Shown: positions 1 to 7,897 of the stretch, piece after piece
Numbering within the stretch: the first letter of the stretch is position 1
How the letters are laid out: each line of letters starts with the position of its first letter
Assembly: GCA_949293185.1 (NCBI GenBank)
Contig: CASFCQ010000018.1
Span: 1 to 32,770, forward strand
DNA: 32,770 bases
DNA from: an uncultured bacterium
GTDB lineage: Bacteria > Cyanobacteriota > Vampirovibrionia > Gastranaerophilales > Gastranaerophilaceae
Direction of reading: 5' to 3'
Made by a program: the position numbers and the translations under genes
Notes under the pieces: generated by a model
Database searches by the model: none
The model's input: the letters and a program-made list of their open reading frames with translations, nothing else
Told to the model about the DNA's origin: nothing

Positions 1-84
1 TAGGTGTTTTATAACACTTTTTACGCCTATTTTTACAATTTGTTACAAAACAATGGTTTTAAAATCGTTCATTAGTACGATTTT
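1..84 (+). terminator. Two weak hairpins at the window edge, possible terminators
   Basis: Positions 4-8 (GTGTT) pair with 13-17 (AACAC) and are followed by five T, which looks like a small plus-strand Rho-independent terminator for a gene lying off the left edge. A second hairpin pairs 61-68 (AAAATCGT) with 77-84 (ACGATTTT). No ORF is visible in 1-229, so what they terminate cannot be seen. Both stems are short and AT-rich. Confidence 0.35.
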
Positions 85-137
85 TAAAGATGTTCGGGCG
101 TTTTTTATTTATTTATTTGTTTCTCACATAAATATGT

Positions 138-170
138 AAAAGACCCGTGAAATTAATCACGGGTCTTTTT
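138..170 (-). terminator. Rho-independent terminator downstream of ppdK
   Basis: A near-perfect hairpin pairs AAAAGACCCGTGA (138-150) with TCACGGGTCTTTT (157-169). It lies about 60 nt past the ppdK stop codon. T-runs occur on both sides, so it could work in both directions. Confidence 0.8.
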
Positions 171-229
171 ATTTTAGGTTATAGACCGTTCAGCTCTTTA
201 AGAAATATATGATTTCCGCGTCAGCCTTA

Positions 230-2908
230 CTATTTACAACCAAGTGTACCTTCTTCTTCCTTGCTGTGTTTGAATTCAATTACAGCTTGAGCTGCGGCAA
301 GTCTTGCCTGCGGAACTCTGAAAGGAGAGCAGGATACATAGTTCAAACCGATTCTGTGGCAGAATTTAACAGAAGCGGGGTCGCCGCCGTGTTCGCCGCA
401 GATACCGCGTTTGAGGTGCGGTTTTACTGACAATGCTTTATCAAGAGCAATTTTCATTAACTGTCCTACACCTTCCTGATCTAATGTCTGGAACGGGTTA
501 GCAGGAAGGATTTTGTTATCTACATATTTTTGTAAGAATTTACCTTCCGCATCATCTCTTGAATAACCGAATGTCATCTGTGTAAGGTCGTTTGTACCGA
601 ATGAGAAGAACTCTGCGTATTCTGCAATCTGATCAGCTGTCAAAGCTGCACGCGGGATTTCTATCATTGTACCAATCATATAATCTACGCCGACGCCTTT
701 TTCAGCCATAACTTCTTTTGCAACACGTTCACAAACTGCTTTTGCTTCTTTAAGTTCGTTTACGTGACCTACAAGAGGAATCATAACTTCGGGTTTTACA
801 TCCAGCCCTTCTTTTTTCAGGTCGCAGGCTGCGTAGAAAATAGCTTTTACCTGCATTTCATTAATTTCAGGGAATGTAAGACCCAGACGGCAGCCTCTCA
901 AGCCCATCATCGGGTTGGATTCCGACATGTTTTCCACGAGGTGGAGCATTTCTTCATCTTTTTTGTAATCCTGATTCAATGCTTTTTTAGTAGCAACTGT
1001 CGCAATCAATTCTTCTTTAGAAGGCAAGAATTCGTGAAGCGGCGGGTCTAAAAGACGGATAGTCATAGGTTTGTCGCCGAGAGCCTTAAACATTTCATAG
1101 AAGTCTTTGTACTGCATAGGAAGCAGGTGTTCAAGAGCTTCTTTTCTTTGTTCGGTGTTTTCAGCGATAATCATTTTTTGAACCCAAGGGAGTCTTTCAG
1201 GATCCATGAACATGTGTTCTGTTCTGCAAAGACCAACACCTTCTGCGCCCATTTCCAATGCTTTTGCAACATCGGCAGGAGTATCTGCGTTAGCGCGTAC
1301 GCTCAAGAGTTTAACATCGTTAACCCATTCAAAGAGTTTTTTGAAGTTGTCATCTAATGTAGGCGGAACAAGATGTACAGCGCCTTCGAATACTTCGCCC
1401 GTACCGCCGTCTAATGAGATGATGTCGTTTTCGTGGTAAACTTTACCGCTTCCGTCAGTTAAAGTTCCGTTTTTAAGGTCGATTTTCAAATCTTCGCAGC
1501 CTGCAACGCATGGTTTGCCCATACCTTTTGCAACTACTGCTGCGTGAGATGTCATACCGCCTCTTAATGTAAGAACACCTTGAGAAGCAATCATACCGTG
1601 GATATCGTCAGGGCAGGTTTCAAGACGAACAAGGATAACTTTTTCGCCTGCTTTGCCTCTTTCTGCTGCTTCTTCGGTATCGAATACGATTTTACCAACG
1701 GCAGCACCCGGAGAAGCTGCAAGCCCCTGAGCAATTTTGTGAGCTTCTTTTTTAGCGGCAGGGTCAAAATCGGGCAAGAGAACCTGATACAACTGGTTCG
1801 GGTCAACAAGTTCGATTGCTCTTTCCTTATCGATGATACCTTCTTCAGCCATTTCAACGGCAATTCTTACGGAAGCTTTAGCGGTTCTTTTACCGTTTCT
1901 TGTCTGCAAGATATAGAGTTTGCCTCTTTCAATTGTAAATTCCATATCCTGAACATCTCTGTAGCCTTCTTCCAATTTTTTAGCAATATCAACGTATTGT
2001 TTGTACTGTTCGGGCATTTCTTTTTCAAGGTCTGCAATCGGATGAGGTGTTCTGATACCTGCTACAACGTCTTCGCCCTGAGCGTTTGTCAGGTATTCGC
2101 CGTAGAATTTGTTTTCACCTGTAGACGGGTTTCTTGTGAAGGATACACCTGTTGCACAGTCATCACCCATGTTGCCGAATACCATTGTTTGAACGTTTAC
2201 GGCAGTACCGTAGTTGTGGTCAATTTTGTAATGGTTTCTGTAAGCAACCGCACGGGGGATGTTCCATGAGCGGAATACCGCTTCAATAGCTTCTTCCAAC
2301 TGTACATAAGGATCTTGAGGGAATTCTTTTCCTGTTTCTGCTTTAATCAAAGCTTTGTAAGGTTCGATTAAAGATTTCCAATCTTCTGCTGTAAGGTCTA
2401 CGTCTTGTTTGTAGCCTTTTTCAGCTTTGATTTTATCTATGTATTCTTCAAACTTCATTCTTTCAATGTCCCAAGCAACAGAGCCGAACATTGTTAAAAA
2501 ACGACGGTAAGAATCGTAGCAGAATCTGGGGTTGTTGGTGAGTTTAATCATACCTTCGACTGTCTGATCGTTCATACCGAGGTTAAGAATAGTTTCCATC
2601 ATACCGGGCATAGAAAGTCTTGCACCGGAACGTACCGAAACGAGCAGCGGGTTTTCTGGGTCGCCGAATTTTTTGCCTGCTTTTTCTTCAACTTTTCTCA
2701 AAGCTGCTTTTACTTCATCCATAACGCCTGCAGGCATTCTATTGCCGTGGTTTATATAATCCATACAAGTTTCTGTAGTAATTGTTAAACCGGGAGGAAC
2801 TGGAAGTCCCAAATTAGTCATTTCAGCCAGGTTTGCACCTTTACCGCCCAGAAGATCACGCATCTGTGCGTTACCCTCTTCAAATAACCATACTCGTTTT
2901 GCTGTCAT
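230..2908 (-). CDS. ppdK: Pyruvate, phosphate dikinase
   Basis: This cytoplasmic enzyme interconverts pyruvate + ATP + Pi with phosphoenolpyruvate + AMP + PPi, linking glycolysis and gluconeogenesis. In fermenters it often runs in the ATP-yielding direction. At 892 aa it is the full family length. The N-terminal ATP-grasp domain opens with the GGKGANLAEM motif (about 21-30). The swivelling phosphohistidine domain carries GGMTSHAAVVAKG with the catalytic His near 455. The C-terminal PEP/pyruvate TIM barrel holds RTEHMF and GICGEHGGDP with the catalytic Cys near 837. The start is ATG at 2908, preceded by GGAG six bases upstream. It stands alone, with its own promoter and terminator. Identification is very secure. 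Confidence 0.98.
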   Translation of the reverse strand: MTAKRVWLFEEGNAQMRDLLGGKGANLAEMTNLGLPVPPGLTITTETCMDYINHGNRMPAGVMDEVKAALRKVEEKAGKKFGDPENPLLVSVRSGARLSMPGMMETILNLGMNDQTVEGMIKLTNNPRFCYDSYRRFLTMFGSVAWDIERMKFEEYIDKIKAEKGYKQDVDLTAEDWKSLIEPYKALIKAETGKEFPQDPYVQLEEAIEAVFRSWNIPRAVAYRNHYKIDHNYGTAVNVQTMVFGNMGDDCATGVSFTRNPSTGENKFYGEYLTNAQGEDVVAGIRTPHPIADLEKEMPEQYKQYVDIAKKLEEGYRDVQDMEFTIERGKLYILQTRNGKRTAKASVRIAVEMAEEGIIDKERAIELVDPNQLYQVLLPDFDPAAKKEAHKIAQGLAASPGAAVGKIVFDTEEAAERGKAGEKVILVRLETCPDDIHGMIASQGVLTLRGGMTSHAAVVAKGMGKPCVAGCEDLKIDLKNGTLTDGSGKVYHENDIISLDGGTGEVFEGAVHLVPPTLDDNFKKLFEWVNDVKLLSVRANADTPADVAKALEMGAEGVGLCRTEHMFMDPERLPWVQKMIIAENTEQRKEALEHLLPMQYKDFYEMFKALGDKPMTIRLLDPPLHEFLPSKEELIATVATKKALNQDYKKDEEMLHLVENMSESNPMMGLRGCRLGLTFPEINEMQVKAIFYAACDLKKEGLDVKPEVMIPLVGHVNELKEAKAVCERVAKEVMAEKGVGVDYMIGTMIEIPRAALTADQIAEYAEFFSFGTNDLTQMTFGYSRDDAEGKFLQKYVDNKILPANPFQTLDQEGVGQLMKIALDKALSVKPHLKRGICGEHGGDPASVKFCHRIGLNYVSCSPFRVPQARLAAAQAVIEFKHSKEEEGTLGCK

Positions 2909-2933
2909 AATTGTGTCTCCTTTTAATAAACTG

Positions 2934-2961
2934 AGTATATCGTGTTTTTTATATATGTCAT
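2934..2961 (-). promoter_or_regulatory. Probable ppdK promoter
   Basis: On the minus strand, ATGACA (2961-2956) and TATACT (2939-2934) are separated by 16 bases; each differs from the sigma-70 consensus at one position. The predicted start near 2927 gives a leader of only about 20 nt that still contains the GGAG ribosome site. A second, weaker candidate with an extended -10 (TGCTAGTCT) lies farther upstream. Confidence 0.6.
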
Positions 2962-3089
2962 GAAACCATTATTCTTACACAGTTCTAGACTAGCATATTT
3001 TTTAAGAATACACAAACGATTTTTGTATAAAAACTGCACCTTTGAAATGAGCTTATTAATTTACAAATTTTGCTGTAAAATACCAAAAG

Positions 3090-3154
3090 GGTAACCTCCC
3101 GTTTACCACCCCCGACACAGACTTGTTAAGGGAATGAGACGGAAAGGTGGTGAA
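3090..3154 (+). promoter_or_regulatory. Leader that could sequester the ribosome site of the 24-aa ORF
   Basis: TTTACCACC (3102-3110) can pair over nine bases with GGTGGTGAA (3146-3154), which covers the ribosome-binding site of the small ORF at 3158. The same upstream segment can pair instead in a local hairpin, GGTAA (3090-3094) with TTACC (3103-3107). The two pairings exclude each other, as in a translational on/off switch. The pairing is seen by eye; regulation is inference. Confidence 0.35.
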
Positions 3155-3157
3155 AAA

Positions 3158-3232
3158 ATGCAATTTAGCGTAACTGAAAAAGCGCTACTGCTTATCTTAT
3201 TGATAATAATAGCGCTCGCTTTTGCAAAATAG
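3158..3232 (+). CDS. Probable 24-residue hydrophobic membrane peptide
   Basis: ATG at 3158 follows the strong ribosome site AAAGGTGG with about seven bases of spacing. The ORF encodes 24 residues: a short polar start (MQFSVTEK), a run of Leu, Ile and Ala long enough to cross a membrane (about 9-22), and a final Lys. A 14-bp hairpin begins ten bases after the stop. It sits on the plus strand between two minus-strand genes, so it is not a leader peptide of either. I do not recognise a family. Single-helix peptides with this layout include type I toxins and small regulators of membrane complexes, but nothing here decides between them. The ORF is too short to prove coding by itself; the ribosome site and downstream hairpin are the support. 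Confidence 0.5.
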   Translation: MQFSVTEKALLLILLIIIALAFAK

Positions 3233-3241
3233 GGAGTTAAG

Positions 3242-3278
3242 AAGAGCTTTAAGAGAGTGAAGCCTCTTAAGGCTCTTT
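3242..3278 (+). terminator. Hairpin after the small ORF and downstream of the OppD-type gene
   Basis: A 14-bp stem pairs 3242-3255 with 3264-3277 (one G-U pair) around an 8-base loop. The T-run after it is poor on either strand. It lies ten bases past the small ORF stop and about 60 bases past the stop of the minus-strand ATPase gene, so it may serve either transcript. Confidence 0.5.
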
Positions 3279-3336
3279 CCCTATAAATTTATTATAAATC
3301 GTTTTTGTTTTTTTTCAAGATTCATGCTAAAACACC

Positions 3337-4287
3337 TTAATCATACAAATGACACGCAACCATAGAAGCCCCAACAGGCTTTAAACACGGGTCTTTTTGT
3401 GTGCAAACTTCCATACAATCCTTGCATCTCGGGTGAAACGGGCAGCCTGAAATATCATCGGTAATTGAAGGCGGATGACCTTCTATAGTCTGCACTGTAT
3501 CTGTATTTATATCAAGAATGACATTTAACAAAGCTTTTGTATAAGGGTGTTTTGGTGCATTAAAAAGCTGCTTGTCAGAAGCATATTCAACAATACGCCC
3601 CGCATACATTACGGCAATCTTATCAGCATTTTGCGCGACTATTCCTAGGTCATGGGTAATCAAAATTATGGAAATATTGTATTTTTCTTTAATTTCTCTC
3701 AAAATTTCCATAATCTGGGCCTGTACCGTCACATCCAGTGCTGTCGTAGGCTCATCGGCTATAATAATTTCAGCGTTGCAGGCAAGCGCCATTGCAATGA
3801 TAACACGCTGTTTCATCCCGCCGGAAAACTCATGTGGATACGCTTTCATTTTTTCTTTTGCGTCGGGAATCTTTACACGCTCGAGCGCTTTTATTGCTAC
3901 TTCAACAGCCTCTTTACCCTTAAGCCCCTGATGGAGTTCTATAACTTCCAAAAGCTGATTGCCTATAGTGTATAGCGGATTCAGCGAAGTCATCGGGTCT
4001 TGGGGGATAAGTGCTATCTTTTTGCCCCTGATTTTTTGCATTTGTTTCCCGCTGAAACTAAGAAGATTTTCTCCGTTATAAATAATCTCTCCGCTTTTTA
4101 TCTCAGCAGAAGGCGGCAGAAGCTGCAGGATTGACATAGTGGAAACGGTTTTTCCGCAGCCTGATTCTCCTACAATAGCAAGAGTCTCCCCTTTTTCAAG
4201 AGAAAAATTGACATCATATATAGCCTGTCTGAAGCCGTCAGAGAGATTAAAGCCTATATTTAGATTTTTGACTTCTAATATTTTCAC
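3337..4287 (-). CDS. Oligopeptide/dipeptide ABC transporter ATP-binding protein (OppD/DppD type)
   Basis: This ATPase subunit powers uptake of peptides or related solutes (nickel is an alternative for the family). The 316 aa contain a Walker A motif GESGCGKT (40-47), Q-loop IPQDPMTSLNP, signature SGGMKQR (155-161), Walker B IIIADEP (about 174-180), and a C-terminal oligopeptide-transporter domain with CPFHPRC near 282, a region rich in cysteines. The start is GTG, sharing a GTGA overlap with the dapF stop, so the two genes are probably translationally coupled. No permease, substrate-binding protein or OppF partner is adjacent, so the substrate cannot be inferred. Family assignment is secure; a specific symbol would be a guess. 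Confidence 0.93.
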   Translation of the reverse strand: MKILEVKNLNIGFNLSDGFRQAIYDVNFSLEKGETLAIVGESGCGKTVSTMSILQLLPPSAEIKSGEIIYNGENLLSFSGKQMQKIRGKKIALIPQDPMTSLNPLYTIGNQLLEVIELHQGLKGKEAVEVAIKALERVKIPDAKEKMKAYPHEFSGGMKQRVIIAMALACNAEIIIADEPTTALDVTVQAQIMEILREIKEKYNISIILITHDLGIVAQNADKIAVMYAGRIVEYASDKQLFNAPKHPYTKALLNVILDINTDTVQTIEGHPPSITDDISGCPFHPRCKDCMEVCTQKDPCLKPVGASMVACHLYD

Positions 4288-5141
4288 TGAATATTTATAG
4301 TTCCTTCAAAAACGTACTGAGCTTCACCCGTCATAAATACATCAAAATCAGCATTTTTTGAATTACCCGCCCATTCAATAGTCAGGACACCGCCGGGCAG
4401 GTTGACGTTAACTTTGCTGTCGCACAGGTCGTTTAATATCGAAGCAACAACACTTGCGCAAGCTCCCGTGCCGCAGGCAAGAGTAATGCCGCAGCCTCTT
4501 TCCCATACGGCAACATCAATTTCATTTCTGCTTTTAACTTTAACAAATTCTACGTTGGTTTTTTCGGGGAAAAGGTTGTCATGTTCAATAGCGTCACCGT
4601 ATTTTTTAGCAAGTTCGTGTATGTTTTCGTCTTCTTTAACAAAGATAACACAATGCGGATTGCCCATGCTAACTGCATTTACCACGAACTTTTTCACGCC
4701 GTCCCACAGAGGATAATTTAAATTTTTGCTGCCTTTAAACGGAATTTTTTCAGGTTCAAGTATGGGTTTACCCATGTTAACTTTTACTCTCATATCCTCA
4801 AGAACTTCGGGAACAATTTTGCCTGCACCTGTATGAACAGTGAATTGTCTTTTGTTAACGATTTTTTTATCGTAGCAAAAACGCGCAAAACATCTCATAC
4901 CGTTTCCGCACATCTGCGCTGTTGAACCATCTGCCTGATAGAACAGCCACTCTAAATCAGAATAAGTTTTAGGGTCTTCAACAGGAACAAAAATTCCGTC
5001 AGCACCTATGCCAAAGTGTCTGTCACAAAGTTGAACGGCAATCTGAGGAAATTTATCTTTTATTTTTTTATATTCGTTATACTCCATTAAAATAAAATCA
5101 TTGCCCGCACCGTGCATTTTTGTAAATTTTACCTGAGTCAT
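4284..5141 (-). CDS. dapF: Diaminopimelate epimerase
   Basis: It converts LL- to meso-diaminopimelate, the last step before decarboxylation to lysine and the source of the meso-DAP used in peptidoglycan. The 285 aa begin MTQVKFTKMHGAGNDF, the family's N-terminal signature. The two catalytic cysteines are visible: Cys78 in QMCGNGMRC and Cys223 in LACGTGACAS. ATG at 5141 is preceded by GGGGA about nine bases upstream. It is the promoter-proximal gene of a two-gene unit with the ABC ATPase, which starts inside its stop codon. Confidence 0.97.
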   Translation of the reverse strand: MTQVKFTKMHGAGNDFILMEYNEYKKIKDKFPQIAVQLCDRHFGIGADGIFVPVEDPKTYSDLEWLFYQADGSTAQMCGNGMRCFARFCYDKKIVNKRQFTVHTGAGKIVPEVLEDMRVKVNMGKPILEPEKIPFKGSKNLNYPLWDGVKKFVVNAVSMGNPHCVIFVKEDENIHELAKKYGDAIEHDNLFPEKTNVEFVKVKSRNEIDVAVWERGCGITLACGTGACASVVASILNDLCDSKVNVNLPGGVLTIEWAGNSKNADFDVFMTGEAQYVFEGTINIQ

Positions 5142-5171
5142 AAGTGTTTCCCCGTTTTAGTGTACTGTCGC

Positions 5172-5180
5172 ATTATAGCA
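5172..5180 (-). promoter_or_regulatory. dapF extended -10 promoter element
   Basis: The minus strand reads TGCTATAAT here, a consensus -10 with the TG extension, which compensates for the lack of a clear -35. The expected start near 5165 gives a leader of about 24 nt. The element lies just downstream of an orphan terminator, so dapF appears insulated from upstream transcription. Confidence 0.6.
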
Positions 5181-5186
5181 TATTTC

Positions 5187-5221
5187 AACAAAATAAAAAG
5201 CCTTTGACGGTTATCAAAGGC
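5187..5221 (-). terminator. Orphan Rho-independent terminator on the minus strand
   Basis: The minus strand reads GCCTTTGA, a 6-base loop, TCAAAGGC (5221-5200), then TTTTTATTTT. This is a textbook terminator, but no recognised minus-strand gene lies upstream of it before gltX at 5784. It implies an unannotated minus-strand transcript within 5222-5783. Confidence 0.8.
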
Positions 5222-5783
5222 GATGATTCGGTTAGTAATTTTGGTAGTTAGGTTATAGAATTTATGGAGTTAGTTAAAAAGATTTTTACACTTATAAAAA
5301 TTTTGAAATAATACTTACACACTTTTGAGATTTTAAATTTCTCTGCTTTTACAAGAACCCTCAAAGTTGAAAATTTACTGTTTTAAACAAATTGTTTACA
5401 AAAATTCATAATTAAGTAAAATAACCCGCCGGATTGCAGCTGCATCAAGCCATAGTTGAGCCAGAATCATGTCAGATAAGACCAAAATTTTCAAATATAA
5501 TTTTTAATCTAGTGTCGTCTTCCCGTCCATTAAGGCTTGACATTTAGTCAACCCTTAACGGAGTCCTTGCTTCGAGCTTTCGAAGCGAAAAAGACTCACC
5601 TTTTCAATGTGTCCTCAAAAAATTCGTTCACGTCACTCCCCTCTCTCAAAACCAGCCACTGGCTGCTTTTGTTCGGCAGAGTCTTATCACGAATTTTTCT
5701 TAAACAATTTAATTTCATTCTTTTTCCCATTTTATTGTTTGATGTAAAATTAACTTAAAAGATATAAAGAAACGGAGAAAGAT
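5222..5783. other. Gene-poor region with hairpins and short ORF
   Basis: No standard gene is recognised between dapF and gltX. Visible structures are an inverted repeat at 5530-5558 (TTAAGG / CCTTAA enclosing TTGAC / GTCAA), a 7-bp hairpin at 5569-5586 (GCTTCGA / TCGAAGC) flanked by GAGTC (5561-5565) and GACTC (5592-5596), and several GTTAG repeats at 5230-5275. The sequence TAAGGCTTGAC (5531-5541) recurs at 11794-11804 in the thyX downstream region. It may be a degenerate mobile or repeat element, or the body of a non-coding RNA ending at the 5187-5221 terminator. Confidence 0.5.
5596..5730 (-). CDS. Possible 44-residue ORF of unknown function
   Basis: ATG at 5730 opens 44 codons ending in TGA. 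The product begins MGKRMKLN and ends with a charged, protein-like stretch (SSQWLVLREG, then SDVNEFFEDTLKR). The stop lies at the edge of the hairpin at 5561-5596, and the orphan terminator lies about 375 nt farther on. There is no convincing ribosome site, and no family is recognised. It may be a small gene, a gene remnant, or part of a repeat. Confidence 0.3.
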   Translation of the reverse strand: MGKRMKLNCLRKIRDKTLPNKSSQWLVLREGSDVNEFFEDTLKR

Positions 5784-7241
5784 ATGGAATCTAATAACGA
5801 AGTAAGAGTAAGAATAGCTCCTTCACCAAGCGGAAATCTTCATATAGGTACAGCCAGAACAGCATTGTTCAACTACCTTTTTGCTAAAAAAAATCATGGC
5901 AAATACGTTTTAAGAATAGAAGATACAGACCTTGAGCGTTCTTCTCAGGCCTATATTGACAATATTTATGACAGCTTAAAAGCATTGGGCTTGAACTGGG
6001 ATGAAGGTCCTGATGTTGGCGGTCCGTACGGTCCTTACCAGCAGTCCGAAAGATTCGATATTTACCCTAAATATGCTAAAAAGCTTATGGATATGGGCTA
6101 TGCTTACGAATGCTTCTGCACGCAGGAAGAACTGGATGCGGAAAAAGAAGAATCCATCAAAAATAAAAAACCGCACAAATATTCCGGAAAATGCAGACAC
6201 TTAAGCGAAGAAGAAAAAGAAAAATTAAGAGCGCAAGGCCGCAAACCCTCTATCAGATTCCACGTTCCTGAAGGTGAAACATCTTATGATGATATGGTTA
6301 AAGGTCATCTGCATTTTGACAACTCTTTAATCGGCGACTTTGTAATCATGAAATCAAACGGAACACCTACTTATAACTTTGCTGTTGTAATCGACGATAT
6401 GGAAATGAAAATCTCACACATTATCAGAGGTGAAGACCACATTTCTAACACTGCAAAACAAATCATGATTTACAACGCACTAGGCGCAGAAGTTCCGAAA
6501 TTCGGACACCTCGGTATGATTCTTGCTCCGGACAGAAGCAAATTGTCCAAAAGACACGGTGCAACTGCAGTTTCGGAATTCGTTGAAAAAGGCTATTTAA
6601 CAGAAGCTCTGGTTAACTTTGTTGCACTTCTGGGCTGGTCGCCTTCTGACGGACATGAAATAAAAACTCTTGATGAAATTGCGGCTGATTTCAGAATCAG
6701 CGAAGTTTCTTCATCCAACTCAATTTTTGAATACGACAAATTGAACTGGATGAACGGTCAGTACATAAAAAAAATGGATTTGGCAAAATTAACACAGCTT
6801 GTTAAGCCTTATCTTTCCTGCTATGACCTGAGCGAATACACTGAAAAACAACTCGAAAGAATCGTTGAAGTAACAAGAGAACCTATTACAATACTTTCCG
6901 AACTTACAAACGATACAAAATATTTCTTCGGCAAAGATGTTGAAATAGAACCCGATGTTCAGGAAAAAATCTTAAACGGAGAAGTTGCTAAAAAAGTGCT
7001 CCCGTATGTTATCGAAAACGAACTCGATAAATGGGATTTTGACGATGAAGAAAAACTTCACGAGCAGCTTGCTGATTTAAGAACATACTTTAAAGAACAG
7101 CACGGCATTAAACCTAAAGAAACCATGTGGGCAATAAGAGCCGCTGTTACAGGCAGAACACACGGTGCTGATATGGTTGCAACGCTGATTCTCCTCGGTA
7201 AAGACAGAGTAGTTCACAGAATTAAAGCTGCAGTTAAGTAA
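5784..7241 (+). CDS. gltX: Glutamate--tRNA ligase
   Basis: A class I aminoacyl-tRNA synthetase that charges tRNA(Glu) with glutamate; in lineages lacking GlnRS it also mischarges tRNA(Gln) for the amidotransferase route, and the sequence does not settle which applies. It has 485 aa. The HIGH motif appears as HIGT (20-23) and KMSKS as KLSKR (253-257). An insertion with CFC (110-112) and YSGKC (133-137) matches the zinc-binding pattern of bacterial GluRS. ATG at 5784 follows GGAG by seven bases. Its stop overlaps the bioG start by one base (TAATG), making it the first gene of a four-gene run. Confidence 0.97.
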   Translation: MESNNEVRVRIAPSPSGNLHIGTARTALFNYLFAKKNHGKYVLRIEDTDLERSSQAYIDNIYDSLKALGLNWDEGPDVGGPYGPYQQSERFDIYPKYAKKLMDMGYAYECFCTQEELDAEKEESIKNKKPHKYSGKCRHLSEEEKEKLRAQGRKPSIRFHVPEGETSYDDMVKGHLHFDNSLIGDFVIMKSNGTPTYNFAVVIDDMEMKISHIIRGEDHISNTAKQIMIYNALGAEVPKFGHLGMILAPDRSKLSKRHGATAVSEFVEKGYLTEALVNFVALLGWSPSDGHEIKTLDEIAADFRISEVSSSNSIFEYDKLNWMNGQYIKKMDLAKLTQLVKPYLSCYDLSEYTEKQLERIVEVTREPITILSELTNDTKYFFGKDVEIEPDVQEKILNGEVAKKVLPYVIENELDKWDFDDEEKLHEQLADLRTYFKEQHGIKPKETMWAIRAAVTGRTHGADMVATLILLGKDRVVHRIKAAVK

Positions 7242-7897
7242 TGAAGATTCATTTACAAAACAACAACAGCGATAATTTGATTTTATTCTTTTGCGGATGG
7301 GGAATGGATGAAAATCCTTTCTCCGTCTTAAAAAGCAACTGTGATGTTTTGTATGTTTATGACTACACAACACCTGATTTTCCGGAGTTTGATTTTTCAA
7401 AATATAAAAGCATAAAACTTTTATCATTTTCATACGGAGTTTACGCAGGTGCAATAGCCAAACTCCCCGATAATCTGAAATTGGATGAAAGAGTTGCACT
7501 CAACGGAACGCTTATCCCTGTTGACGACAAATACGGCGTGCCGGTCAGACAGTTTGAACTTACGGAAAAAATGGACTCTCAAACCGTTGTCAAATTCCGA
7601 CAGAGACTTTTTGGCGGAGAAAAAGCACAGGAACATTTTGATATTTTTGAAAATCATCTTCCCAAAAGGAGTGCTCAAAGCTGCACAGAAGAGTTGCTCG
7701 GGATGAAAAAATATGTGCCTCAAATTCCAACACCTCAAAAAACTTTTGACAAAATTTATGTTGCAAAACACGACCGCTGTGTACCGACACGCAATCAGCT
7801 TAATTTCTGGCAAAAAGCAGGCATTAATAATATAATATGGCTTGAAACAGGTCATTTCCCGTTTTATAACTACGAAAAACTCGAAGATTTATTATGA
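7241..7897 (+). CDS. bioG: Pimeloyl-[ACP] methyl ester esterase, BioG type
   Basis: It removes the methyl group from pimeloyl-ACP methyl ester once chain elongation is complete, releasing pimeloyl-ACP for biotin ring assembly; BioG is one of the non-homologous replacements for E. coli BioH. The 218 aa have the family opening LILFFCGWGMDENPF (13-27), a nucleophile-elbow-like SFSYG with Ser64, Asp178 in KHDRC and His205 in GHFPF, a plausible alpha/beta-hydrolase triad. The start overlaps the gltX stop and the end overlaps bioC by four bases (ATGA). The neighbouring bioC provides the methyl group that this enzyme removes, which supports the call. Confidence 0.88.
   Translation: MKIHLQNNNSDNLILFFCGWGMDENPFSVLKSNCDVLYVYDYTTPDFPEFDFSKYKSIKLLSFSYGVYAGAIAKLPDNLKLDERVALNGTLIPVDDKYGVPVRQFELTEKMDSQTVVKFRQRLFGGEKAQEHFDIFENHLPKRSAQSCTEELLGMKKYVPQIPTPQKTFDKIYVAKHDRCVPTRNQLNFWQKAGINNIIWLETGHFPFYNYEKLEDLL

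Noticed and set aside
1580-2269. 229-codon plus-strand ORF opposite ppdK
   Set aside because: It lies wholly within the certain ppdK gene, has a Cys/Phe-rich composition typical of an antisense shadow, and has no ribosome site.
3081-3160. Known riboswitch class upstream of the 24-aa ORF
   Set aside because: I compared it with the conserved cores of fluoride, guanidine, c-di-GMP, ZTP and yybP-type switches as far as I remember them and found no match; only a generic ribosome-site pairing is supported.
5405-5470. Possible tRNA or other known RNA in the GC-richer stretch before gltX
   Set aside because: No cloverleaf, anticodon stem or T-loop (GTTCRANNC) could be fitted; the short palindromes there do not match a known RNA I can recognise.
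5537-5758. 73-codon plus-strand ORF before gltX
   Set aside because: It starts at TTG without a ribosome site, runs through inverted repeats and resembles no protein; the opposite-strand 44-codon ORF looks more protein-like.
7077-7499. 140-codon minus-strand ORF over the gltX-bioG junction
   Set aside because: It overlaps two confidently identified genes on the other strand and has no recognisable domain.
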